DNA of 64,000 nt from Dyella dinghuensis (GTDB lineage Bacteria; Pseudomonadota; Gammaproteobacteria; Xanthomonadales; Rhodanobacteraceae): contig NZ_RYZR01000003.1 in NCBI RefSeq assembly GCF_003977615.1, positions 124,001-188,000 of the forward strand, given 5' to 3'. Positions within the stretch are counted from its first letter, which is position 1. Every line of letters begins with the position of its first letter. The position numbers and the translations under genes are program-made. Under the pieces are notes generated by a model, which had not been told where the DNA came from, searched no databases, and saw nothing but the letters and a program-made list of their open reading frames with translations. Below, piece after piece: positions 1-8,498 of this stretch.

Positions 1-65
1 TGCCGAACGGCTATCTGAGTGCGCTGCGAGCGGATGGATATACTGTGCAAGCGCCGCCTGAATAA
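1..65 (+). CDS. C-terminal end of an unknown protein (cut by window start)
   Basis: The frame starting at base 3 is open for 20 codons and ends at TAA 63-65; the last residues read ADGYTVQAPPE. It has ordinary codon use, but it is too short to assign a family. It could also be a chance open frame. Confidence 0.35.
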   Translation, partial: PNGYLSALRADGYTVQAPPE

Positions 66-172
66 ATGGTTTGGAGAGTAATGGAACGAAAGGTAGTTAG
101 GTGGGATAAGCAGGGTACTCCCCTCCTCTTGCCCAACGCGGCCTCGAACACCAGCGAAATATTGGAGCATTC

Positions 173-865
173 ATGCTAACGCTCTATTCGTACCCCGGAC
201 TCTGCGGCGTCGCTGACAACAATCCCTTTGGCCTGAAGGTTTATGCGTTCATGCGCTTGTGCGGGCTTTCGTTTACGCAGGCGCACATCCTCGATACGCA
301 GCTAGCACCACGTGGGCAGTTGCCCTACCTCACCGATGGCGATCACTCTGTCGGCGATAGCGATTCGATCATTGCCTACCTTGCGAGCCGGTATGACATA
401 CGACTGGACGGACGCCTTTCTCCTGAGCAGAAAACTGTCAGCCTGTTAATTCGCAGGACACTCGATGACCTGTATTGGTGCATGAGTTATTCGCGCTGGA
501 AGGACGAACACTTCTGGCCCCAGTTCCGGAAGATCATGCTTTCCGAACACCCAGAAATAACGGAGAGCGCCATGGAGGCTGGTCACGATTACAACGAAAA
601 GCGATATTACTTCCAGGGTATCGGCCGATACGAACCCGATGCCGTCTATGCGCGTGGCATCGCCAACTTAGAGGCCATCGCAAACCTTCTAGGCGAACAC
701 ACTTTCATGTTTGGCGATGCGCCAGGATCTATTGACGCGGCGATCTACGGTTTCGTCGCAAACATCTATTTTTATGACATTGCCACGCCGCTTAAAGCAT
801 ACGTTCTAAGCCGTGACAATCTTGTTCGACACTGTGAACGGGTGCATGCATCCGTTCAACGCTGA
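173..865 (+). CDS. Glutathione S-transferase-like protein
   Basis: This 230-residue protein has a thioredoxin-like N-terminal domain (about residues 1-75) with a GST-type segment in which GQLPYL is followed by a D-S-D-S-I stretch, where GSTs bind glutathione. An all-helical C-terminal half follows, containing FMFGDAPGSIDAAIYGF, a common motif of GST C-terminal domains. The layout resembles the metaxin/Faxc-like GST subgroup rather than classical detoxifying GSTs. The start is supported by GGAG seven bases before the ATG. It is a single gene, convergent with the next gene, with a hairpin at the junction. The substrate cannot be predicted. The family is fairly sure; the exact role is unknown. 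Confidence 0.8.
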   Translation: MLTLYSYPGLCGVADNNPFGLKVYAFMRLCGLSFTQAHILDTQLAPRGQLPYLTDGDHSVGDSDSIIAYLASRYDIRLDGRLSPEQKTVSLLIRRTLDDLYWCMSYSRWKDEHFWPQFRKIMLSEHPEITESAMEAGHDYNEKRYYFQGIGRYEPDAVYARGIANLEAIANLLGEHTFMFGDAPGSIDAAIYGFVANIYFYDIATPLKAYVLSRDNLVRHCERVHASVQR

Positions 866-889
866 TCCTCGCGCTCAGCGAGGATCAGC
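861..889. terminator. Perfect 12-bp hairpin between convergent genes
   Basis: GCTGATCCTCGC at 861-872 pairs perfectly with GCGAGGATCAGC at 878-889 around a 5-base loop. The stem covers the stop codon of the GST-like gene. No T-tract follows on either strand, so it may be a weak or Rho-assisted terminator, or a 3' stabilising hairpin. Confidence 0.5.
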
Positions 890-907
890 ATGACGTGCCA
901 TCTGCTG

Positions 908-1366
908 TTACGGCTTAGCATTCATGATCGGGTCTTTTAGCCAGTCAGCAATGTCATCGCCTAGCTCCTTGGCGAGGTGATCGAGCGCGCCGCACGTGGT
1001 CAAGCCCACCGAAGAGTTCTGATGTGCATCAAAAGAGCCCACCAGCTTACCGTTGTCACGGAGCTCGCCATGAATCGCGGCCCACTTAGGGCCTGTGAAT
1101 CCACCGCCGCCAATGGCGTGTACGTTGACAATTCTCATGAAGAGAACCTTCCCGCTTAACTGCGAGGTGTCTTTATCCGTTATGGACACGGGCGTTTCAG
1201 CATAGTGCGCAATCTCTTCGCTCAACTTTGCATTCCAGTCGCATTTTGTCCGCACCTCATCTGTTCCAACGCCATCCGCATATGGAGTGACTCGCGGAAT
1301 GGAAACCACGTCGGCGGCCGACGCCATGGAAGATATTCCGATCAATGCAAATGCCAATACTTTCAT
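908..1366 (-). CDS. Secreted hypothetical protein
   Basis: A 152-residue protein with a clear Sec signal peptide (MKVLAFALIGISSMASA, cleavage before AD), so it is probably periplasmic. The mature part has two cysteines (in TKCDW and TTCGAL) that could form a disulfide, and a Gly-rich AIGGGGF stretch. I chose the ATG at 1366 over the GTG just upstream because AAGGGCAGTG gives better ribosome-binding spacing. It is divergent from the TonB receptor that starts at 1634. I do not recognise the family. Confidence 0.65.
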   Translation of the reverse strand: MKVLAFALIGISSMASAADVVSIPRVTPYADGVGTDEVRTKCDWNAKLSEEIAHYAETPVSITDKDTSQLSGKVLFMRIVNVHAIGGGGFTGPKWAAIHGELRDNGKLVGSFDAHQNSSVGLTTCGALDHLAKELGDDIADWLKDPIMNAKP

Positions 1367-1633
1367 CACTGCCCTTTCCCCTGTATTTGGCCAAAGACGA
1401 ACTTTTACGGTAGCTCAAACCCTCACGTCGCCCGTGTCTACATTATCCATGCCAGTTCGAAGGATTCTAGAAATGGAACTTCCCTACCGCTTCTAAAGAC
1501 GGGTCGCCTGAACGTTCTTGCAGTGGGCGGTCGTTTTGCTGCAGCAAGCGGTGTGTGTCGATCTGGCCCGCACACATACACTCGTGTTCGCAATATCACG
1601 CAAGTTCGGCGACTGAACCTGAAGCGGGACATT

Positions 1634-3598
1634 ATGCGGGTCACATTTACGAAGCGCAGGAAGTTCTCCGTGGCCATCGCCGCTGTCATGACGCTGCAGG
1701 CGACCGTAGCCAGTGCACAGCACGCCTCAGACAATCCAATCTCTGCCGCCGATGATGCCTATGGATTGACGCTCGGATTGGAGTCGGTGGGTCTATATAG
1801 CCCTGGGCTGGTTCGTGGGTTCAACCCGCAATCGGCCGGCAATGTGCGGATCGACGGCCTTTACTTCGATCAACAAGGCGCGTTGTCCAACCGTGTCATC
1901 GAGGATTCGACCATCAAGGTCGGTGTGAGTGAAATAGGCTATGCCTTTCCCGCGCCGACCGGCATCGTGGATTACGACCTCCGCCACGCCGGAGGCGATG
2001 TCCCCAGCGCAACGATCATTGCAAATGTCGGCCCGGATGAAGGACGCGGCATCAGTATCGATGGCAGCCTGCCCTTGATCGGTAACCAGCTCGTCCTACC
2101 GATGGGAATAAGCACGCAAGTCAGCACGCAGACGCCTTCTTACGGTCCCTACCCCGGATACACGTCGAATATAACAAGCCTAGGCGCGACGCCCCAGTGG
2201 TCGCCGAACGACAAGATTACTGTGCGTGCGATCGTTGACTGGCAGCAAACCGACAATGCAAAGACATTTCCGCTTTACTTCACGGCAGGTGATTTTCTGC
2301 CACCCGCCATTTCCAAAAACTACCTTGGCCAGAACTGGGCGGAAGGCCGCAATGTCACGACGAACCTCGGCGGCATCGTGTCTGCGCAATTGACCAAGAT
2401 ATGGCAGCTAAAGGCAGGTGCTTTTCGCTCGACAAACGACTATCCCGTCAGCTTTGCGGATCAGTACACCGACGTCCAGCCGAATGGCCATTCCGAGCAT
2501 GTAGTCGTTGGATACCCCGATCAGAACACAGCGTCCAACTCTGGAGAGGCGCGCCTGACGGGCACCTTCCTAAGCGGCGATTGGCGTCAGCAAATCATCT
2601 TCATGACGCGTGGCCGCGACACCACGGCACGCTACGGTGGCGAGGACGTTGTCGACGCGGGGCCGACCGTTATCGGCACGCTCGTTGAAATACCGGAACC
2701 GAATTTCGTGTATTCGGCGACGACGAATGATCACACCGAATTGTGGAGCGTGGGCTCGGCCTATCATGTTGACTGGCGCCAACGCGCCGAATTCGAAGTG
2801 GGTGTTCAGGACGAAAACTATCGCGAGACCGTCGTCGCTCCGGGGATACCCGATTCCGGCATGTCGGCGCACCTTCCCCGCGCGTATAGCAATGCCGCCT
2901 ATGCGCTCGCTCCGAAATGGACGCTCTATGCGGGATACACGCAGGGGCTCGAGAATTCCGGCGCTGCGCCCAATTCCGCCAAGAACAGCGGGGCGGTTCT
3001 TCCGGCGTCCAGGACTTGGCAAATCGATTCGGGCATACGTTATGTCGTGACACCCAAGTTCAAGATCATCGCAGGTGTCTTCGAGCTGCAGAAGCCCTAC
3101 TTCAATCTGGACACGGACAACATCGATCGAGAACTCGGCGTGCAGCGAGCGAAGGGTATCGAGCTCTCCATTGCAGGAGAACCGGTCAAGTACGTGCACG
3201 TCAATATCGGTGTTCTCAATGGCCGAGTCAGCATTGTCGGACCGAACTTGGTCGCCGAGAAGGTCGGTTTCGTCGCCGTTGGCCAACCGCTTCTGACGTA
3301 CGTAGCCAACATCAACTACAACCTTCCGTGGGTGCCGGCTGCGTCCATGGATATATCAGCCACCCATTTTGGAACTGCACCGGCAAGTATCGACAACGGT
3401 GTTTATTCACCCGCAGTCACGCAGGTGAATCTCGGTGGGCGATATCAGTTCACCACCTTCGGCAAGAAAAGCAGCCTTCGCCTGCAGATCCAGAACCTTT
3501 TGGCGACCAAGGAATGGACGACGCAATATACGCCCGGTTTTTTCCAATGGCCGCCACCACGGACGGTCTTTGCTTACATCACCACGGATCTCCTGTGA
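1634..3598 (+). CDS. TonB-dependent receptor (short plug type)
   Basis: A 654-residue outer-membrane receptor. The signal peptide (about residues 1-28) ends ATVASAQHA. A short plug follows (GLYSPGLVRGFNPQSAGNVR and IDGLYFDQQG), then a beta-barrel rich in alternating aromatic residues, ending in a terminal beta-strand close to the C-terminus. The reading frame is open from 1205, but the upstream part reads like noncoding sequence; the ATG at 1634 is the start that gives a signal peptide. No obvious TonB box precedes the plug, which is compact compared with siderophore receptors. This RGF-P-AAGN-RI-GLYFD pattern recurs in receptors of Sphingomonas- and Caulobacter-like bacteria. The ligand is unknown. 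Confidence 0.85.
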   Translation: MRVTFTKRRKFSVAIAAVMTLQATVASAQHASDNPISAADDAYGLTLGLESVGLYSPGLVRGFNPQSAGNVRIDGLYFDQQGALSNRVIEDSTIKVGVSEIGYAFPAPTGIVDYDLRHAGGDVPSATIIANVGPDEGRGISIDGSLPLIGNQLVLPMGISTQVSTQTPSYGPYPGYTSNITSLGATPQWSPNDKITVRAIVDWQQTDNAKTFPLYFTAGDFLPPAISKNYLGQNWAEGRNVTTNLGGIVSAQLTKIWQLKAGAFRSTNDYPVSFADQYTDVQPNGHSEHVVVGYPDQNTASNSGEARLTGTFLSGDWRQQIIFMTRGRDTTARYGGEDVVDAGPTVIGTLVEIPEPNFVYSATTNDHTELWSVGSAYHVDWRQRAEFEVGVQDENYRETVVAPGIPDSGMSAHLPRAYSNAAYALAPKWTLYAGYTQGLENSGAAPNSAKNSGAVLPASRTWQIDSGIRYVVTPKFKIIAGVFELQKPYFNLDTDNIDRELGVQRAKGIELSIAGEPVKYVHVNIGVLNGRVSIVGPNLVAEKVGFVAVGQPLLTYVANINYNLPWVPAASMDISATHFGTAPASIDNGVYSPAVTQVNLGGRYQFTTFGKKSSLRLQIQNLLATKEWTTQYTPGFFQWPPPRTVFAYITTDLL

Positions 3599-3679
3599 CG
3601 TCGGGCCGCCCGTTTCGTTTTCACTCCGCGCGGCACACAAACCGCGCATTTCCCACCCAACCATAGCCAGGAGTTACTC

Positions 3680-3961
3680 ATGAAAAACGTACGTTGCGCA
3701 ATGCTCGCCATGTGTCTCGCGCTCGCCGCCGGCAGCGTCTTTGCCCAAGACAGCGGGATGGCGAAGGACTCGATGACTCAAACCGACAACGCTCACAGTG
3801 GCATGAAGAAGGACGCCATGGGACACACGGCGATGAAGAAAGGCACGATGTCCAAGGACAATATGGCGAAAGACGGCATGTCCAAAGACGCCAAGAGCGG
3901 CGATGCGATGAAGAACAACATGAGCCACGACACCACGGGAAATGACAGCTCACAGCATTAA
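3680..3961 (+). CDS. Secreted pentapeptide MXKDX-repeat protein
   Basis: A 93-residue protein. A signal peptide (about 1-22, ending GSVFAQ) is followed by a low-complexity mature part built of Met-x-Lys-Asp/Gly-x units such as GMAKDS, GMKKDA, TMSKDN, NMAKDG and GMSKDA. This matches the MXKDX pentapeptide-repeat family, small periplasmic proteins of unknown function. The regularly spaced Met, Asp and His residues could bind metal, but that is inference. The start has AGGAG six bases upstream. It follows the TonB receptor in the same direction after about 80 bases and is closed by a strong terminator. Confidence 0.85.
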   Translation: MKNVRCAMLAMCLALAAGSVFAQDSGMAKDSMTQTDNAHSGMKKDAMGHTAMKKGTMSKDNMAKDGMSKDAKSGDAMKNNMSHDTTGNDSSQH

Positions 3962-3977
3962 GAGCCGTAACAGACCT

Positions 3978-4020
3978 CTGCCCATGTCATCCCAGCTGGC
4001 ATGGGCAGCTTTTTTCTTTT
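3978..4020 (+). terminator. Rho-independent terminator
   Basis: CTGCCCATG at 3978-3986 pairs with CATGGGCAG at 4000-4008 and is followed by a T-rich run (4010-4020). It lies 17 bases after the MXKDX-repeat gene and probably ends the receptor/MXKDX transcript. Confidence 0.85.
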
Positions 4021-4062
4021 GTTGAAAAATTCAGATCGCCTGGCGATGACAGAGCGTTACTA

Positions 4063-4818
4063 TCAGCGATTGTTTGACAGCTCTTCCAGACGTTCCTGGA
4101 TGCGCTTGCGGTAACGGCGGCTCAAACGCAGACGCGCCGTGCAATCCAGCAGGACCTCGTAGTCGCCACTGTCCTGCAGCTCCAAACCACGAACCCGTTC
4201 GAGGTTGACGATGATCGAGCGGTGGATGCGCGCAAAGGCTTTTGCGTCCAGATCTTGCTCAAGCTCCTGCAGCGTGCGGCGCAGGATGTGCGTGGTCGCA
4301 CCCACATGGATACAGGCGTAGTAGCTCGCCGCTTCGATCCAATCGATATCTGCCACGTTAATGAACAAGGTCTGGCTTCGGCTCTTGACCGCGATCTTGC
4401 TGATCGATCGGCGTTGGGTTGGCGCATAGCGCGCGAGCTTTTCCTTGGCGCGTGCGAGGGCGCGATGGAAGCGCGCATCGTCGAACGGCTTCAGCAGGTA
4501 GTCCAGCGCACCCGCTTCGAAGGCGCGCAGTGCATACGCGTCGTAAGCGGTCACAAAGATGACGGTCTCGGGCATGTCGGCACCGAGCAGCTCGACCACG
4601 TCGAAGCCATCACATTCGGGCATTTGGACGTCCAGGAACACCAGGTCGGGTTTGGACTGTCTGATCTCCTTGATCGCCTCCAAACCTGATCCGCATTCAG
4701 TTACCGATGCGATATCGGGATCGTTATGCAACAGGATGGTGAGATTGCGCCGCGCGAGAGCCTCGTCGTCGACGACCAGGACGTGGATCGACTTAGCATT
4801 GTCTTCAGGCGGCGTCAT
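4063..4818 (-). CDS. LytTR-family response regulator
   Basis: A 251-residue regulator. The N-terminal receiver (about 8-125) has acidic pocket VVDDE at 15-19, phosphoacceptor Asp63 in FLDVQMP, and Lys in LLKPFDD. The C-terminal LytTR DNA-binding domain (about 150-248) has the typical IDWIEAASYY segment and FARIHRSIIVNL followed by an R-L-S-R-R-Y end. Such regulators bind direct repeats upstream of targets. Its start codon directly abuts the stop of the histidine kinase gene (TAA-ATG), so the pair is one operon, with the kinase upstream. Target genes are not evident in the window. Confidence 0.92.
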   Translation of the reverse strand: MTPPEDNAKSIHVLVVDDEALARRNLTILLHNDPDIASVTECGSGLEAIKEIRQSKPDLVFLDVQMPECDGFDVVELLGADMPETVIFVTAYDAYALRAFEAGALDYLLKPFDDARFHRALARAKEKLARYAPTQRRSISKIAVKSRSQTLFINVADIDWIEAASYYACIHVGATTHILRRTLQELEQDLDAKAFARIHRSIIVNLERVRGLELQDSGDYEVLLDCTARLRLSRRYRKRIQERLEELSNNR

Positions 4819-5922
4819 TTACGTCTCCAGAAACGGCAGCGTCACGACAACCTCCACGCCGCCCGTGTCGACGGGCCTCAACAGCAACTCGGACCGGTCG
4901 CCGTGCAGGATCTGCAAACGGGTGCGCAGGTTGCCGAGGCCGACGCCACCGTGTGTCGCTTCCATGTCCTCTCGAGCCCATGGGCCATCGTTGTAGACCG
5001 TCAGACGAAGGGTGTGATCAAGCCGTGCACCGGCGACATGGATCTCACCGCCAGCGACGCGCTTGGAGACACCGTGTTTGATGGCGTTCTCCACGAGTGG
5101 CTGCAGCAGCAGATTCGGGACCAGTGCATGCCCCAGCTCGACGGGGATGCCCAGGCTCACCCGAAGACGGTCCCCGAATCGCACCTTTTGGATGTCGATA
5201 TAGCGCTGCAGGTATTCAACTTCCTCCGTCAGCGTCACCTGCGCCCGATGGGAGTCTTCCGACGCGCGGCGCAGGAACTCGCTCAAGCCAACGATCATCC
5301 CGATCGCTGCATCATTGCGTTGATCGCGTACGAGGCCAACGATCGAATTGAGCGTGTTGAACATGAAATGCGGATCCATCTGACTCCGCAATGCAGCGAG
5401 CTGGGCCCGGGACAGCTCTGCATTGAGCCGCGCGGTCTCGGTCATCTGCCGCTCCATCTTTTCGCGCGAGTCCACGACATACGTGACGGTCAAAATCAGT
5501 GCGTAGGCGATCACGAACGTCAGGCTCTGGTCGATGAGCGTTGAGTACCAGGTGCTTACGAAAATGGGTGGTGGATTATGGTGCCACGGGTTAAAAATGA
5601 CCCGAAGCATTGCCGCCCACGCTTCCGCGACCGTGCTGATGATGGCGAAAGCCGCCAGATGCACGATCACCGCCTTAAGCACCGTGCCCCGAGCGATCGG
5701 CCATCTTCGCGCCAGTTCGATGATGAGTGGTGTCGCCAACACCCAGGGCAGCCAGGACACGAACACGATAACGAATGGGATCAACCACGATCCGCGCCCA
5801 TCCATGGCGTGCATGATGAGGATGGCCTGACTCGCATCGAACAGGCCGCCCGCGCACCAGATGGCCGCGATCCAAATCCAGCGGGTCGAGCGCGTGTGTA
5901 GGCGAGCGTCAGTCATAACCAT
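4819..5922 (-). CDS. LytS-type membrane histidine kinase
   Basis: A 367-residue sensor with about four transmembrane segments in its first 170 residues, a short coiled linker (REKMERQMTETARLNAEL), a His_kinase domain with phospho-acceptor motif MDPHFMFNTLNS, and an HATPase domain with N-box LVENAIKHGV and G-box GGVGLGNLRTRL. This is the LytS/YehU class that pairs with LytTR regulators. The frame is open upstream to 6123, but ATG at 5922 (or 5916) begins the recognisable protein, with GAGG roughly 16 bases upstream. There is no periplasmic sensor domain of note, so the signal may be sensed in the membrane. Confidence 0.9.
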   Translation of the reverse strand: MVMTDARLHTRSTRWIWIAAIWCAGGLFDASQAILIMHAMDGRGSWLIPFVIVFVSWLPWVLATPLIIELARRWPIARGTVLKAVIVHLAAFAIISTVAEAWAAMLRVIFNPWHHNPPPIFVSTWYSTLIDQSLTFVIAYALILTVTYVVDSREKMERQMTETARLNAELSRAQLAALRSQMDPHFMFNTLNSIVGLVRDQRNDAAIGMIVGLSEFLRRASEDSHRAQVTLTEEVEYLQRYIDIQKVRFGDRLRVSLGIPVELGHALVPNLLLQPLVENAIKHGVSKRVAGGEIHVAGARLDHTLRLTVYNDGPWAREDMEATHGGVGLGNLRTRLQILHGDRSELLLRPVDTGGVEVVVTLPFLET

Positions 5923-6088
5923 CACGCTACACCAAAATCCTCGCAAAAATCCTGCGCTGCAGCGAACGGCCGCTCCGGTGCAGCAAGTCGTGTTCGAGTT
6001 CCCTTGTACGTGGCTCTGGCGCAAAGGCAACCTGAGCTGGACGCCCGGATTTGCATGTACAGTCATGCGAAGAAACGGAGACTTACAT

Positions 6089-6565
6089 CTACCCTCGCAC
6101 CGCCGCCTCGATCGCCGCAACATCGATCTTGCGCATCTTCATCATCGCCCCGAACGCACGCTTCGCTACGTCGCCACCGCTCGCCATCGCCTCGGTCAGG
6201 ACGCGCGGCGTGATCTGCCACGACAAGCCCCACTTGTCCTTGCACCAGCCGCATTCACTTTCCGTGCCACCGTTATCGACAATCGCGTTCCAATATCGGT
6301 CGGTCTCAGCTTGGCTGTCGGTAGCGATCTGAAAGGAGAACGCCTCACTGTGTTTGAACACGTCGCCGCCATTGAGACCAAGGCACGGGATACCGCATAC
6401 CGTGAACTCGACGGTCAAAACATCGCCCGCGTGACCGCCCGGAAAATCGCCCGGCGCCCGGTGCACCGCGCCGACCGTGCTGTCGGGAAAGGTCTGCGAG
6501 TAAAAGCGCGCGGCCCCTTCGGCGTCGTTTACGTACCACAAGCAAATCGTATTTTTGTTCATCAT
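6089..6565 (-). CDS. PhnB-like VOC-family protein
   Basis: A 158-residue protein of the glyoxalase/bleomycin-resistance (VOC) fold, PhnB / 3-demethylubiquinone methyltransferase-like subgroup. Typical motifs are ICLWYVNDAEGAARFY near the start, LGLNGG in the middle, and WGLSWQITPRVL near residue 115. The start is set by GGAGGAGGG six bases upstream of ATG 6565. The frame is open to 6649, but that extension runs across a dispersed repeat and gives the spurious peptide RFRPKAD. Members are usually of unknown function; despite the name they are not methyltransferases. Confidence 0.85.
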   Translation of the reverse strand: MMNKNTICLWYVNDAEGAARFYSQTFPDSTVGAVHRAPGDFPGGHAGDVLTVEFTVCGIPCLGLNGGDVFKHSEAFSFQIATDSQAETDRYWNAIVDNGGTESECGWCKDKWGLSWQITPRVLTEAMASGGDVAKRAFGAMMKMRKIDVAAIEAAVRG

Positions 6566-6600
6566 TGCCCTCCTCCATTTGCCGCCCAATAGGCTACAAC

Positions 6601-6634
6601 GACAGATGTCTGCTTTGGGTCGAAAGCGGACCCG
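6601..6634. repeat. REP-like palindrome, copy 1
   Basis: TGTCTGCTTT, GGGTCG loop, AAAGCGGACC: a 10-bp imperfect hairpin (8 of 10 pairs). Related copies lie at 24404, 30498 and, degenerate, at 34759. It is intergenic, just upstream of the PhnB-like gene. Confidence 0.55.
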
Positions 6635-6736
6635 GGGCTTTCTCAGCAATCGAGAGGAGAAGTGGCTTTTCCGTTGAGATAAGTGGGAGCTTGAACTTCT
6701 GCAGCATCGCCGTCACCGGCATAGCTGTCGCCTGTC

Positions 6737-7324
6737 TCAGCTATCCGTCGTTTCCCGCACCGTGTGATGCGTCCGGGGAACCCATTGCCCAAGATCATGA
6801 TGAAAACTGCGATAGCTATTCAGCTCACCCCCGTACACATGCAGGGAGAGCGCCATGCTGCTGCGAGAAAAATTGCGACACTGATGTGCATAGCTGGTAT
6901 CTGTAAACAGCACATGGTCACCAACGCCGGCAACGATCGTGTCTTCGGCATTCAGTACGATGGACGGATCCTCTGACAAATGAAACGAATCCACCTGCAA
7001 AACACCGTCCAGGACAAGCTCCAATCCCCATAGCCCATCGTGATCATGGATGGGCGTGACGTGACCTGGCGGCCATGCGATGACGAGAGCCTCGTAACCT
7101 CGAGGCCGTCCATCGCTAAGGGCAATGCGCCGATATGGCGCTGGCGCGATATCCGATGCGAGTTGTCGCGCGTGCGGGCAATCAGGCCAACGAACGGATT
7201 CGGCGATTCGTTGGCAGATCGTTGCCGTGTCGGCATGACCTTGCTGATCGATGCACGCGTCAATCAACGCAAGGACGCGCTTGCCCCAAGGAGCGATAGA
7301 CGACGCGGTAAGTGTATGGCTCAT
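6737..7324 (-). CDS. Cysteine dioxygenase-like cupin
   Basis: A 195-residue cupin resembling bacterial type I cysteine dioxygenases, which use iron and oxygen to convert a thiol (cysteine or 3-mercaptopropionate) to a sulfinate. The metal-site motif is HVTPIHDHDGLWG (two His), with the third His in SLHVYGG, which also carries the conserved Tyr. The position of the crosslinking Cys of the mammalian enzyme is occupied by Gly, as in many bacterial thiol dioxygenases, so the substrate is open. The second Met (7324) is chosen because GGGGC lies upstream at good spacing. It stands alone. Confidence 0.75.
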   Translation of the reverse strand: MSHTLTASSIAPWGKRVLALIDACIDQQGHADTATICQRIAESVRWPDCPHARQLASDIAPAPYRRIALSDGRPRGYEALVIAWPPGHVTPIHDHDGLWGLELVLDGVLQVDSFHLSEDPSIVLNAEDTIVAGVGDHVLFTDTSYAHQCRNFSRSSMALSLHVYGGELNSYRSFHHDLGQWVPRTHHTVRETTDS

Positions 7325-7458
7325 CAATAGCCCCAACGCTTTTGAATGCGAAGTCGCAGAGAACCATAGCTCGCGTTAAAGATACGCTAGATCGAACACG
7401 ATCAAGATGGCCATCACGCGGATCGTTACGTCAATAAAGCGCCCATTTTTTAGCTGTG

Positions 7459-7488
7459 TTGTCGCCGATTGATGGTCGCGAGTATATT
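7459..7488 (+). promoter_or_regulatory. Putative sigma70 promoter before an orphan terminator
   Basis: TTGTCG at 7459-7464 and TATATT at 7483-7488 are separated by 18 bases. The predicted start near 7495 lies just before the hairpin at 7504. No plus-strand gene follows. Weak-to-moderate match. Confidence 0.35.
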
Positions 7489-7494
7489 TGATAT

Positions 7495-7550
7495 GTTTTT
7501 CGTATCACGCCATAGCTTCGTCATATAACGAAGTGGTGTGATTTTTTTCG
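7495..7550 (+). ncRNA. Candidate small RNA ending in a strong terminator
   Basis: ATCACGCC at 7504-7511 pairs with GGTGTGAT at 7534-7541 (one G-T pair), and an inner stem CTTCGT/ACGAAG closes over CATATA; seven T residues follow. On this strand there is no coding gene upstream: the neighbouring gene ends on the minus strand and starts at 7324. A promoter-like sequence ends 7 bases before the predicted transcript. The surrounding 150 bases are AT-rich compared with the window. It may be a very short RNA or the tail of a longer plus-strand transcript. Confidence 0.4.
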
Positions 7551-7966
7551 TCGATCCACCCACGCTCGTGCATCTCCGTCAAAACACATTAAAAAATAAA
7601 AAAAAGCAAAGACGGATGGACGCCTAATTTCGTAGCCATCAAGCGATCGAAACAAGTTGCGTGCTGCGCTTAGTGCGAAGTGTCATACCTTCAGACTGAT
7701 CGATCATCTTCCAAGCGTGTATTTTTCCTTCGAAGCAACGTATCTATAGACATGCCTTTTCGTCGGTCCTTGGCGGGGACGAATGACGGATGAGGAACTT
7801 GGAATCGCGGTTCCGAGACGTTGAGCACTTTGCATGAGAACGATTCAACGCGGTGACTCCCCTGCCGCGTCGCGCGCAAGGATGCGCAACCTTTTTTGAT
7901 TGACTACACGGACCGGAGCACGACCTCGCGCGAACGGCTTTCTCCCCCTTCGAATCCCGCGCAATG
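7551..7966. other. Gene-free stretch
   Basis: I find no convincing gene here. The first 70 bases are AT-rich, with A-runs at 7590-7611. The 62-codon minus-strand frame at 7691-7879 has no ribosome site or recognisable motif. Confidence 0.5.
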
Positions 7967-7988
7967 AAAACCCCGCTCTGGGCGGGGT
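7967..7988 (-). terminator. Rho-independent terminator of the small gene at 7999-8175
   Basis: On the minus strand, ACCCCGC at 7988-7982 pairs with GCGGGGT at 7976-7970 around a short loop, followed by a short T-run (TTTT, 7970-7967). It lies 11 bases past the stop of the small minus-strand gene. Confidence 0.75.
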
Positions 7989-7998
7989 CTTCGAATGT

Positions 7999-8175
7999 CT
8001 AAGCGAGTTCGGCTTCTTCAGCGTCGAGGCGTTCTCGGTACATCGCTTCGGTCTCCTGATACAAGCCAGACCACGGATCCAGGACATATCCGTTAAGAGG
8101 CTCCTGAGACACACGGCGTAGGTCGCGGCGTTGCTCTGCACTATCAAATGGCGCATCAAGGGTCATCGGATCCAT
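7999..8175 (-). CDS. Small acidic hypothetical protein
   Basis: A 58-residue, highly charged protein (many Asp, Glu and Arg) with no signal peptide or membrane segment. It has a central LNGYVLDPWSGLYQETEAMY stretch and an acidic C-terminus, LDAEEAELA. I chose the ATG at 8175 because GAGGAG lies five bases upstream; a GTG two codons earlier would be too close to that site. A proper terminator follows, which supports it being a real gene. I do not recognise the family. Confidence 0.65.
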   Translation of the reverse strand: MDPMTLDAPFDSAEQRRDLRRVSQEPLNGYVLDPWSGLYQETEAMYRERLDAEEAELA

Positions 8176-8498
8176 ATGCACTCCTCACGGGTCGTCGCGG
8201 TAAGTTCAGCCTATCGGCAGGCTTGTTCGCGTCCAGTTAAAAGAATGCCGCCATTTGGGAAACGCAAAATTTATGACATATGTAACGATTGATGTGACTG
8301 CGACGCCTTGTACGATTTCATCCATCGCTCACGATGTGCCGTGTACCCAGGCCCAGTGCGGCTGAGCGTCGACGACGATATTGAGCAGAAGCATCGCCAA
8401 CGGACGTCGTTCCAAGCTCGATGGAAAGCCATCTAGCCATCCAAACGATGGATGCGCTATGTTGCACTTACCTGCCCCATCCACCAGGCCATTCCCTT
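8176..8498. other. Divergent intergenic region
   Basis: It holds the upstream regions of the small minus-strand gene and the thioredoxin-TPR gene. No further gene or clear regulatory motif is seen. Confidence 0.4.

Noticed and set aside
1205-1633. N-terminal extension of the TonB receptor frame (143 more residues)
   Set aside because: It begins with GTG and overlaps the divergent gene; residues are unlike receptor signal sequence. The signal peptide begins at 1634.
2570-3286. Long antisense frame over the TonB receptor (238 codons)
   Set aside because: It is a shadow of the GC-rich coding frame; no ribosome site or family-like sequence.
4726-5544. 272-codon plus-strand frame over the kinase gene
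   Set aside because: Antisense shadow of the histidine kinase, whose family motifs lie in the minus frame.
7691-7879. 62-codon minus frame in the 7.5-8 kb gap
   Set aside because: No ribosome site, no motif and a Ser/Arg-rich composition typical of random frames.
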